From contig QNDV01000027.1 in the NCBI GenBank assembly GCA_003646045.1, forward strand, positions 1 to 12,613: a stretch of DNA of 12,613 nt, written 5' to 3'. A program made the translations under genes and the position numbers. The DNA comes from a bacterium (GTDB lineage Bacteria; Krumholzibacteriota; Krumholzibacteria; LZORAL124-64-63). Numbering within the stretch: position 1 is the stretch's first letter; the number at the start of each line of letters is the position of its first letter. The notes under the pieces were generated by a model. It ran no database searches. It had not been told where the DNA came from and saw only the letters and a program-made list of their open reading frames with translations. Positions 1 through 6,869 of this stretch are shown one piece after another.

Positions 1-38
1 CCCCGATGGTCCCGATGGCCCCGAATCCCCAGTCGGGG

Positions 39-2495
39 CTAGCGCTCCTCGCAGGCGTTACCGCCGCTGATGAACCCGGTCTCACCCCGGAAGTGGATGT
101 CCAGGCTCACGGTACCGGCGATCCCGTTATCATCAAGCCGATGCACCTCACCGGTGATGAACCCCTCCACCTTGCCGCCTGAATTCACCAGCAGGTTCAG
201 GACTGGTGACACCATCTCCGGATCCTCGTCGTCCATGCCGATGTAGAGCGTGCTGATGTTTGGAGAGTAGTTCATGACGATGGGGAACTGCCCGATGGCC
301 CCCTCTTCCAATCCGGGTATGATCTGGCCGCCCAGGGCCGGGTACGTGGTATCGTCCGTGACCGCCAGCGTGAGAACGGTGATCGCGGCATTGCCGTCCA
401 TGATGGCGAATTCCCCCGTATAGAGATTTGTGACTTCTCCGAACATTGAAGCGCTGAACCAGCAGACGCACTGGCTGACCTGTACGAAGGCATTACCCTC
501 CACGTCGGGATCCACCACGCTGCGGGCGGTGATGACGTCGGTGCCGGGAGTGCCGGGCGCGGTGTAGACATTGCCGATGAAGGTGCCGCGCTCGGCTGAC
601 CAGCTCACTTCCTGGTCCTCGGGCGGGAAGTTGATGATGACTGCGGAGTAGGTCAGGGTCTTGCCTGGCTTGACGCATTCGAACAGGGGATCGATCACGA
701 TCTCGCCCTTGCGTGAAGTGACAGTACCCCGGCCAGCCCGCTCGGGCGCCCCGGGCTTGCCGCGGGCGCCGTCGGTGGTAGTGGCCCGGGCCTTGACGAT
801 GATGGGGGTCTTCCAGGCCTCGGGCGGCGTATTCAGGGTTGCCGTGGTGTTCGAGTTCACGTCGAGAGTACCGCCGGTGGTGGTCCATTCCAGCGTATCG
901 TCGAGGGCGGATTCGACTTCGGCGCTGAACTCCACCTTGTCACCGGGCTCGACGTTCTTGGCCCCGGGAGTCACGGTTACCTTGATGGCGTCGACGGTAA
1001 CAACCTGGTGTACGAGGGTGGCCTGGTAACCGTAATGGCCGCTCTTGGTGGCCACCTGCAAGGTGGACTGGCCTGCCTGCTCCGGCCGGTAGTTCCGCTG
1101 GTTGATAGACACCGCGCTGCCGGCGTTGATCGAGCTGTCGTAGTCGTTCGGGTGAGAGGCATCCACCGACGGCCACACCCTTGGCGGTATGGTCACAGCA
1201 CCCGACGCGGCATTGATCAGGGCATTACCACCTTCACCGAGGGCGAACTTGCCGACCGCACCTGCAATCTCGGGAATCCCCTCGGCCCACTTCCCGAATG
1301 ATCCCCGCAGGCCGACGAATTGCATGATGGCGCTGAGGGCGAGCTTGTCGATACTCATGCCTTCGCTCTGGCCGGCAATACGGAAGTTGGACCATTGGGC
1401 CGGCCCCGGCTCGTCCTCCTTGAAGGAAACCTGGGCGAATTCGCAGCTGGTCGCCCCCTGCTCGAAAGTACTGGGCAACAGCTTGGACTTGGCTTCCTCC
1501 ATGGTCTGGTAGGCCCACAGGCTCGCCCCCAGGGCGCCGACCACCGGTGCGCCGAGGGTGACCACGCCCAGGGCGCCGATGCCCAGGCCCGTAGCCTGGA
1601 GAATCTCGCCGGGATGCCCCTCGGTCCCTCGGCGCGAGGCATTGGCCACGGTCATGAAGTAGTCGAGCTGACGGGCCGTGGATATAGTCAAGGCTCCCTG
1701 TGGCTGGTTCGCAGCCAGGCTCTTCATGTTTCCATCCTCGAGGGTGTCGGCCCAGGCAATCATGGAATCCAGGTGGGCCACATTGTCGTCCAGCAGTTCC
1801 TGCATGCCGACCAGCCCGATAACCCTGTCCAGGAGGTCGAGGTCGAAATCGTCGCCCGCGGCATGGGGCGCGGTGCCGTCGACGATGGCCCGCAGGGAGT
1901 TGGGATTGTCCGGATTATCGATCACGTCCTGGGCGAAGTAGAGGGGGTACCAGTTGTCGGAAAACTCGGAAGTGGGAGTGTTGCGCAGTTCCTCGCGTGA
2001 TGTCCGGTGGATGGGCAGCCAGCCGTCCAGGAGCGTCTGCAGGCTACCGACCAGGACCGCAAAGGCCCCGTCGGCCGCGGGCAGGGCGGCGATCTCCAGT
2101 GTCGTTACCGTGGAGTTGATATTCGACCCGTTGGTTACCCGAAATTCCACCGTGCCACCCGCTTTGGGGGTGGTTGGGTGAAATGGCACAGTGAGGTGGT
2201 AGGTACCGTCCTCGCGGTGTTCTATGAAGACCTGGTGCGTAACTGTATCACCGACAGCCTTGGCGGATTTCCCGGTTATCACCGTGACCAGGCCGTAGAG
2301 GTCATCCCGATCGACAGGCAACCCGGTGATGGCCACGGGGGCCAAGGGTACTGCCGCGGCCTGGGCCAGGGCGATGGTAGGGGTCAGTTCCTGCTCACCG
2401 CCCCCCGGTGGGCTGACAGGATCATCGCTGTCGCCGCAGGAAACGAGGCAAAGGACGCCCAGGACAACAAGGAGTACTTTCGGGGACCGCCACAT
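39..2495 (-). CDS. Large exported lipoprotein with Ig-like domains; central region of unknown function
   Basis: The 818-residue product begins with a lipoprotein signal: a hydrophobic stretch ending in LVSC, with the lipid-anchor cysteine at residue 20, then an Asp/Pro/Gly-rich linker. Residues about 40-135 look like a beta domain. Residues about 135-480 are more helical and match no family I recognise; they include a Gly-rich hydrophobic stretch at about 303-332. Two bacterial Ig-like domains follow, at about 497-595 and 596-678, with the typical 'PGxxVEFSAxV' and 'PGKTLTYSAVI' strands. The last 140 residues form another beta-rich unit starting after a CVC motif and ending with a cysteine near the C-terminus. 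The start is supported by GGAGAG about 6 bases upstream. The product is probably anchored in the outer membrane or on the surface (inference). It is divergent from the next gene. A structural or adhesive role is possible, but no function is assigned. Confidence 0.85.
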   Translation of the reverse strand: MWRSPKVLLVVLGVLCLVSCGDSDDPVSPPGGGEQELTPTIALAQAAAVPLAPVAITGLPVDRDDLYGLVTVITGKSAKAVGDTVTHQVFIEHREDGTYHLTVPFHPTTPKAGGTVEFRVTNGSNINSTVTTLEIAALPAADGAFAVLVGSLQTLLDGWLPIHRTSREELRNTPTSEFSDNWYPLYFAQDVIDNPDNPNSLRAIVDGTAPHAAGDDFDLDLLDRVIGLVGMQELLDDNVAHLDSMIAWADTLEDGNMKSLAANQPQGALTISTARQLDYFMTVANASRRGTEGHPGEILQATGLGIGALGVVTLGAPVVGALGASLWAYQTMEEAKSKLLPSTFEQGATSCEFAQVSFKEDEPGPAQWSNFRIAGQSEGMSIDKLALSAIMQFVGLRGSFGKWAEGIPEIAGAVGKFALGEGGNALINAASGAVTIPPRVWPSVDASHPNDYDSSINAGSAVSINQRNYRPEQAGQSTLQVATKSGHYGYQATLVHQVVTVDAIKVTVTPGAKNVEPGDKVEFSAEVESALDDTLEWTTTGGTLDVNSNTTATLNTPPEAWKTPIIVKARATTTDGARGKPGAPERAGRGTVTSRKGEIVIDPLFECVKPGKTLTYSAVIINFPPEDQEVSWSAERGTFIGNVYTAPGTPGTDVITARSVVDPDVEGNAFVQVSQCVCWFSASMFGEVTNLYTGEFAIMDGNAAITVLTLAVTDDTTYPALGGQIIPGLEEGAIGQFPIVMNYSPNISTLYIGMDDEDPEMVSPVLNLLVNSGGKVEGFITGEVHRLDDNGIAGTVSLDIHFRGETGFISGGNACEER

Positions 2496-2634
2496 GGTGC
2501 TCTCCAGTCGGGGTAGGCAGTTTAAACAGTAGGACGATCAGTGTACCGATATGGGTAACACGCTTTTGAGGCAGAAAACCGGACACTGCCTGTTTGGATC
2601 TCTACTGCTGGTGACCGGCAGATGCGCGACCCGA

Positions 2635-2663
2635 TTGATTACCTGTATTCCTTGTGCTAGAAT
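2635..2663 (+). promoter_or_regulatory. Sigma70-type promoter for the PKD-IPT-propeller gene
   Basis: TTGATT (2635-2640, four of six consensus bases) is followed by a 17-base spacer and TAGAAT (2658-2663, five of six). TGC just before the -10 box gives an extended -10. Transcription would begin near 2670, leaving a leader of about 34 bases with a strong ribosome site before the ATG at 2704. This excludes the in-frame ATG at 2551 as the start. Confidence 0.6.
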
Positions 2664-2690
2664 CCGGTCATTGCGGTATGACAAATGGGG

Positions 2691-2697
2691 GGAGGGG
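2691..2697 (+). promoter_or_regulatory. Ribosome binding site that fixes the start at 2704
   Basis: GGAGGGG lies six bases before the ATG at 2704, within a purine-rich run. It is the only good Shine-Dalgarno sequence near any candidate start of this gene and sits downstream of the predicted promoter. Confidence 0.7.
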
Positions 2698-2703
2698 ATT
2701 CCC

Positions 2704-4176
2704 ATGAGTCCAACCATGAAGGCCGCATTGAAGAAGATGGCGTGGATGATTCCGGCGACAGTCGCCGTCAGCTTGAGCGGCGGCGGCTGCGGTGGTGACG
2801 ACCCTGATCCGACGGGTCCCGGCATCGCACCTGTTGCCGCCTTCGCAGGCAACCCTGTCAGCGGCGAGGCTCCACTCACCGTTACCTTCACTGACCAATC
2901 CGGCAACTCACCCACAGGCTGGTCCTGGAACTTCGGTGACGGCGCGACCTCAACCGTGCAGAGCCCCAACCACGTTTTCCAGGTCGCCGGTACCTTTACG
3001 GTAACCTTGACTGCCACCAATGCCCATGGCTCCGACGACGAGGCCAAGGCCGACTACATCACGGTAGATCCGGCAGCCGGGCCCACACCGGTGCTGGACC
3101 ACATCCTGCCCCTGGGCGCTGGTTCCGGCCTGACAGTCACCCTGTACGGCGAAAACTTCGGCGACGGCGACAAGAGCCCCGGCACGGTGATGTTCGGCAA
3201 CGTGGCGGCCAGTGACTATCCGTTATGGCGCGACGACGAGATCAAGGTCGTGGTACCGACGATGAACCCGTCCGGGGTGCAGAACGCGGCGGTCAGGGTC
3301 GTGGTTGGCGGACGTGAGAGTGGTTCGGTAGCCTTCTGTATCCAGGACGAGAACGTGATCCGCCTGACAGACAATTCCGCGGATGACTGGCAGCCGTGCT
3401 GGGACGGCAATTCCACCATCTGTTTCGCGTCCTTCGTCGGCGGCAATTTCAATATCTGGTACATCGACGCCGGTGGTGGCACGGCCGTTCAGCGCACATT
3501 CTTCTCCGAGGGCCAAACCGACATGCCTGCGGCCTCCATGACATCGACGACCCTGTGGTACCGATCAAACCACGACGGTGACTGGGACATCTACGAGAGC
3601 AGCGGCGTCGGCAACGAGGGCTGCCTGACCAACACCCCGGAGAAGGACTTCGAGATAGTGGTGGCTCCTTCCCTGGCGCCGTTTGTGATCGCGATTTCCA
3701 AGGCGGAAGAACACAACGGCGGCACGATCTGGAACATCCATGGCTACGTCAACGGCAACTTCACGCAGATCAGCAACGGCAATGCCGACTTCCACCCCAC
3801 CTTCTCCGGAAACGGTCAACAGGTGGCGTACATGTACAAGTTCGGGGACTGGGACCCCGGACAGATCATGGTGGTCCCGGTACATGGGGGTGCGGTCACG
3901 GCGATCTCCGACCCCGACGAGAACTGCGCCTACCCCACGTGGAACTGGGCCTATGACACCATTGCCTACACTCGCAGCTCAGACAACGGACGGCGCAACA
4001 TCTTCATGTGCGATCCGGACGGCTCGCACGAGGTTCAATTGACGTTTTCGGATTTCGATATCAGCTATCCCATCTGGTCCCCGGACGGCAAACGGTTGGC
4101 GTACGCTTCATTCTTCGAGGGCAACCGCGAGTTGTACGTTATCGATGTCGGTGACATCCTGATCATGGGACCGTAG
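2704..4176 (+). CDS. Exported PKD - IPT/TIG - TolB-like beta-propeller protein
   Basis: The product has 490 residues from the ATG at 2704. The N-terminus is a basic-hydrophobic signal ending in a Gly-Gly-Gly-Cys stretch, followed by an acidic/Pro/Gly linker. This suggests a lipoprotein, although the lipobox is imperfect. Residues about 43-121 are a PKD domain, with the hallmark WNFGDG and a 'GTFTVTLTATNAHG' strand. Residues about 128-215 fit an IPT/TIG fold ('GLTVTLYGENFG', 'GTVMFG'). Residues about 215-490 carry WD40-like/TolB blades ('SPDGKRLAYAS', 'ELYVIDV', 'YPTWNWAYDTIAYT'). Such proteins act outside the cytoplasm as binding or scaffolding modules; no catalytic residues are visible. An ATG 153 bases upstream is in frame but lies before the promoter, so it is not used. 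The ligand is unknown. Confidence 0.88.
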   Translation: MSPTMKAALKKMAWMIPATVAVSLSGGGCGGDDPDPTGPGIAPVAAFAGNPVSGEAPLTVTFTDQSGNSPTGWSWNFGDGATSTVQSPNHVFQVAGTFTVTLTATNAHGSDDEAKADYITVDPAAGPTPVLDHILPLGAGSGLTVTLYGENFGDGDKSPGTVMFGNVAASDYPLWRDDEIKVVVPTMNPSGVQNAAVRVVVGGRESGSVAFCIQDENVIRLTDNSADDWQPCWDGNSTICFASFVGGNFNIWYIDAGGGTAVQRTFFSEGQTDMPAASMTSTTLWYRSNHDGDWDIYESSGVGNEGCLTNTPEKDFEIVVAPSLAPFVIAISKAEEHNGGTIWNIHGYVNGNFTQISNGNADFHPTFSGNGQQVAYMYKFGDWDPGQIMVVPVHGGAVTAISDPDENCAYPTWNWAYDTIAYTRSSDNGRRNIFMCDPDGSHEVQLTFSDFDISYPIWSPDGKRLAYASFFEGNRELYVIDVGDILIMGP

Positions 4177-4196
4177 CGCAAGCCACGGCCATCTGT

Positions 4197-4224
4197 TTGC
4201 AACCTCGTATCGAAGTACTAGATT
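4197..4224 (+). promoter_or_regulatory. Possible promoter before the SEC-C gene
   Basis: TTGCAA (four of six consensus) and TAGATT (four of six) are separated by 16 bases, and the -10 box ends about 45 bases before the ATG at 4269. The match is moderate and the spacing is acceptable. It sits in the 92-base gap after the propeller gene, where no terminator is visible. Confidence 0.33.
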
Positions 4225-4268
4225 TACCTCCGCTTAACCTGAACCGATTCATTGCAGGGAAACAACTG

Positions 4269-4448
4269 ATGAGCTTTTGGAAAAAAATCTTCGGCGTAAC
4301 CCCTCCCCCCCCCGACTCGGCCCGGAACATGAGCCGCAACGCCACCTGCTGGTGCGGATCGGGTAATAAATACAAGCACTGCCATTTCGAGGCTGATCGC
4401 CAGTACTTCACCACGCGCCAGAACGAAGTCTGCAAGGGACCCACCTGA
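4269..4448 (+). CDS. SEC-C zinc-motif mini-protein
   Basis: The 59-residue product carries a SEC-C-type metal-binding motif, CWCGSGNKYKHCH, with ligands Cys27, Cys29, Cys38 and His39. In SecA and related proteins this motif binds zinc and contacts partners such as SecB or the ribosome. Here it is nearly the whole protein, after a short basic/aromatic N-terminus (MSFWKKIF) and a Pro4 run. The start is chosen because AGGGA sits eight bases upstream; an in-frame ATG at 4197 has no ribosome site and overlaps the possible -35 box. The Pro run is encoded across nine consecutive C bases (4305-4313), a slippage-prone tract upstream of the zinc motif. Free-standing SEC-C proteins are common and poorly characterised; no specific partner can be named. 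Confidence 0.8.
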   Translation: MSFWKKIFGVTPPPPDSARNMSRNATCWCGSGNKYKHCHFEADRQYFTTRQNEVCKGPT

Positions 4449-4463
4449 GCTTCCTGATCCAGG

Positions 4464-4481
4464 GGGGCTGGGTCCAGCCCC
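4464..4481 (+). other. GC-rich hairpin after the SEC-C gene
   Basis: GGGGCTGG and CCAGCCCC form a tight inverted repeat starting 16 bases after the stop codon. No U-tract follows, so it is not a standard intrinsic terminator. It may stabilise or attenuate the transcript. Confidence 0.35.
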
Positions 4482-4551
4482 GAAGACCGAGAACTGACAG
4501 AGCGCTGGCCCCCCCTCGCCCCATACCCTACCCTGACTCCGCCAGCCCCAC

Positions 4552-4566
4552 TGGGGGTCACCCCCA
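4552..4566 (+). other. Small hairpin just before the transporter ribosome site
   Basis: TGGGGG and CCCCCA pair around a three-base loop, ending about ten bases before the GAGGA ribosome site at 4576-4580. Its position would allow an effect on ribosome access, but the stem is short and the region is C-rich, so chance is possible. Confidence 0.25.
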
Positions 4567-4589
4567 TTGCCAATCGAGGAGTCGCCACC

Positions 4590-6032
4590 GTGACCACCCG
4601 CCCCCGCTTCAAGGTCCCCCATGTCTTCGTGCTGCTGACCTTCGTCATCCTGGCCGCCGCCATCGCCACCTGGATCGCGCCCTCGGGTGAGTATCAGCGC
4701 GAGACAAAGACCATTGATGGCCACGAGCGCACGCTGCTGGTTCCCGGTACCTACGAGCACCTGGACAAGCACTACTCCCTGGAGGGCCTGCTGCTGGGTG
4801 ACGAGGTCGAGGGCAAGGCCTCCCCGGTGGGACTGCACGGTTTCCTGACCGCCATCCCCCGCGGACTCGAGGCGGCGGCGGATATCATCTTCTTCATCTT
4901 CATCATCGGCGGGGCCTTCGGCATCCTGCAACGCACCGGGGTGATCACGGCCTCGCTGGGACGATTGCTGGACCACCTGGGCGACCGCGGCCCGTTGCTC
5001 ACGGCGGTGCTGATGTTCGTCATGGCCGCCGGCGGCTCGACCCTGGGCATGGGTGAGGAATTCATTCCCCTGATTCCCGAGTTCCTCATCGTCAGCAAGC
5101 GCCTGGGCTATGACCGCGTCTACGCCATGGCCCTGGTTTTCGTGGCCGCCGAGGTTGGTTTTGCCGCCTCCACCACCAACCCCTTCACGGTGAATGTGGC
5201 CCAGGGCATCGCCGAGATCCCCCTGTCCAGCGGCCTGACACTGCGGATCATCTTCTTCTTCTGCGCCCTGACCCTGGCGGTGGTCCATCTGCTGCGCTAC
5301 GGACGCCGCCTGAAGTCAGACCCGGCCAACTCCTACATGCCCGACGACCCCTTCGAGTTGGACGAGGGCGCGGGTGAGGTCGGTGACTTCGGCGGCCGCC
5401 ACTGGGCCATCATCCTGGTTTGCGGAGCCATCTTCGGGTTCATCCTGTTCGCGGTGCAGCGCTACGGTTGGTGGATGGCCGACATGGCCGGCGGCTTCTT
5501 CCTCATGGGCATCGTGGCCATGCTACTGGCGAAGCTCTCGCTGGCCGACGCGGCCAAGGCCTTCGTCCGCGGCATGGAGGACATGGTGGTGGCCGCCCTG
5601 GTAGTGGGTTTCGCCCGTGGCATCAGCGTGGTGCTGGCCGACGGCATGATCATGGACACGGTAATCCACGGGGCGGCCGGCCTACTGGGCCATGTGCCGC
5701 GCTACGTGGCGGCCATCGGCATGCTGGGGTTCGAATCCACCCTGAACTTCCTGATCCCCTCGGGTTCGGGGCAGGCCGCGGTCACGGTACCGCTCATGGC
5801 GCCGTTGGCCGACATCCTGGGCCTGACCCGTCAGACCGCGGTGCTGGCCTTCACCTGTGGCGACGGTTTCAGCAATACCATCATCCCCACCAGCGGCATC
5901 CTCATGGCCATGCTGGCCCTGGCTAAAATCCCCTATGGAACCTGGCTCAAGTTCATGCTGCCGCTGTTCGTGCAGCTGATGGTGCTGTCGTCGGTGTTCC
6001 TGATGATCGCCGTGGCCATCGGGTACACCTGA
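4590..6032 (+). CDS. YfcC/DcuC-family multi-pass membrane transporter
   Basis: This 480-residue integral membrane protein has roughly 12 hydrophobic segments and a GTG start supported by GAGGA nine bases upstream. Two family signatures are present: GGSTLGMGEEFIPLIPE around residues 149-164, and NFLIPSGSGQAAVTVP starting at Asn386, followed by AVLAFTCGDGFSNTIIPTSG and the AKIPYG loop. These are hallmarks of the YfcC branch of the DcuC/ion-transporter superfamily (Pfam C4-dicarboxylate anaerobic carrier), whose members move dicarboxylates, basic amino acids or peptides by ion-coupled transport. The substrate cannot be read from sequence. A hydrophilic loop rich in Asp/Glu lies near residues 235-270. 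The stop codon overlaps the start of the methyltransferase by one base, so the two are probably translated together. Confidence 0.9.
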   Translation: MTTRPRFKVPHVFVLLTFVILAAAIATWIAPSGEYQRETKTIDGHERTLLVPGTYEHLDKHYSLEGLLLGDEVEGKASPVGLHGFLTAIPRGLEAAADIIFFIFIIGGAFGILQRTGVITASLGRLLDHLGDRGPLLTAVLMFVMAAGGSTLGMGEEFIPLIPEFLIVSKRLGYDRVYAMALVFVAAEVGFAASTTNPFTVNVAQGIAEIPLSSGLTLRIIFFFCALTLAVVHLLRYGRRLKSDPANSYMPDDPFELDEGAGEVGDFGGRHWAIILVCGAIFGFILFAVQRYGWWMADMAGGFFLMGIVAMLLAKLSLADAAKAFVRGMEDMVVAALVVGFARGISVVLADGMIMDTVIHGAAGLLGHVPRYVAAIGMLGFESTLNFLIPSGSGQAAVTVPLMAPLADILGLTRQTAVLAFTCGDGFSNTIIPTSGILMAMLALAKIPYGTWLKFMLPLFVQLMVLSSVFLMIAVAIGYT

Positions 6033-6775
6033 TGTATGACGACCCGTCCGTCTACGACATCCTGCAGACTCCCGGCACCGCCGCCGAGGTGGACGTACTG
6101 CAGGACATAGCGCGCACCTTTGGCGTACCGCAGACGGGCACGTGGTACGAGCCCGCCTGCGGTACTGGCCGATATCTGCGAGTGCTGGCCGGCCGGGGCC
6201 TTGATGTCCGTGGCTACGACCGCGAGCCAGGGATGGTCGCCTACGCGGCCCGACGCCTGGGTCCGCGAGTGCGTGCGGCCTCCATGACCGACCCCGATCC
6301 GCCCGGCGTTGGGCCCGGTGCGGTGGCCATCGCCTTCAATCCCGTCAACACCCTGCGCCTGCTGTCCAGCGATGCGCAGGTGCAGACGCACTTTGCCCAG
6401 GTGGCTGGAATGCTGGCCCCCGGGGGCCTTTATCTGGTGGGAATCAGCCTGACCGACTACGATGCGGCGCTTCCCGAAGAGGACCTCTGGGAAGCCGTCC
6501 GCGGCAGCTGCCGCGTCTCCCAGCTGGTGAACTACCTGCCGCCCGAGCCCGGTTCGCGGGTGGAAGTGGTGCTAAGCCACCTGACGGTGACCCGCCCCCG
6601 TGGTGTCGAGCACCGGGACGAAAGATACGACCTGCGCTGTTACGACCGGAAGCAGTGGCGGCGGCTGGTGGCCGGATCAGCCCTGAAGCGACTGGCGGGA
6701 TTCGACGGTATTGGTCAACCACTGCCCCGACACGCGGTCCCCTACCAGATCGAAGTCCTCTCCACCCGCGTCTGA
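6032..6775 (+). CDS. Class I SAM-dependent methyltransferase
   Basis: The 247-residue product has a clear Rossmann-type SAM-binding core. Motif I is EPACGTGRYL at residues 40-49, the acidic residue ending strand beta2 is Asp63 in GYDREP, and the post-III 'MLAPGGLYLVGISL' strand is at 127-140. The fold and size fit small-molecule methyltransferases of the Methyltransf_25/UbiE-like kind. The position usually read as motif II is AFNPVNTLRLL, which is not diagnostic of a substrate. The start ATG shares one base with the transporter stop (TGATG). This implies translational coupling and possibly a shared metabolite, though that is inference. No DNA-methylase catalytic motif (DPPY/NPPF or PC) is present, so a restriction-modification role is unlikely. 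Confidence 0.88.
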   Translation: MYDDPSVYDILQTPGTAAEVDVLQDIARTFGVPQTGTWYEPACGTGRYLRVLAGRGLDVRGYDREPGMVAYAARRLGPRVRAASMTDPDPPGVGPGAVAIAFNPVNTLRLLSSDAQVQTHFAQVAGMLAPGGLYLVGISLTDYDAALPEEDLWEAVRGSCRVSQLVNYLPPEPGSRVEVVLSHLTVTRPRGVEHRDERYDLRCYDRKQWRRLVAGSALKRLAGFDGIGQPLPRHAVPYQIEVLSTRV

Positions 6776-6781
6776 GGATAA

Positions 6782-6817
6782 AAAGCAACCGGGCCCCCTC
6801 GCCGTAGGAGGCCCGGT
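6782..6817 (-). terminator. Intrinsic terminator for the DUF4097 gene
   Basis: Arms 6788-6799 and 6806-6817 form a 12-base stem with one C-A mismatch and a six-base loop. Read on the minus strand, the stem is followed by GC and then a run of five U. On the plus strand no U-tract follows, so it serves the minus-strand gene that stops at 6870, not the methyltransferase. Confidence 0.7.
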
Positions 6818-6824
6818 GGGAGCA

Positions 6825-6861
6825 GTCCGGACGGGCGTGGGGTGCCCGTGCAGGTCCGGAC
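6825..6861 (-). other. Second hairpin between the DUF4097 stop codon and its terminator
   Basis: Outer arms GTCCGG/CCGGAC (6825-6830 and 6856-6861) enclose inner arms ACGGGC/GCCCGT (6831-6836 and 6844-6849), with a six-base bulge. It begins about nine bases after the stop codon on the minus strand and may protect the 3' end or help termination. Confidence 0.45.
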
Positions 6862-6869
6862 CGCGATGA

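Noticed and set aside
27..38. CCCC-AGTC-GGGG hairpin as terminator of the first lipoprotein gene
   Set aside because: The stem is only four bases and no U-tract follows on the minus strand.
1320..2000. Plus-strand reading frame of 226 codons inside the first lipoprotein
   Set aside because: It is antisense to a gene with a clear signal and Ig-like domains, and its product has low-complexity composition and no motif. Long antisense frames are expected in GC-rich DNA.
2551..2703. N-terminal extension of the PKD-IPT-propeller gene
   Set aside because: The extension includes the promoter and ribosome site and would place the signal peptide internally.
4224..5288. Minus-strand frame of 354 codons across the SEC-C and transporter genes
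   Set aside because: The product is Gly/Gln/Asp-rich without motifs, opposite two well-supported genes.
6032..6775. The methyltransferase as part of a restriction-modification or defence system
   Set aside because: There is no DNA-methylase catalytic motif and no nuclease or specificity gene nearby.
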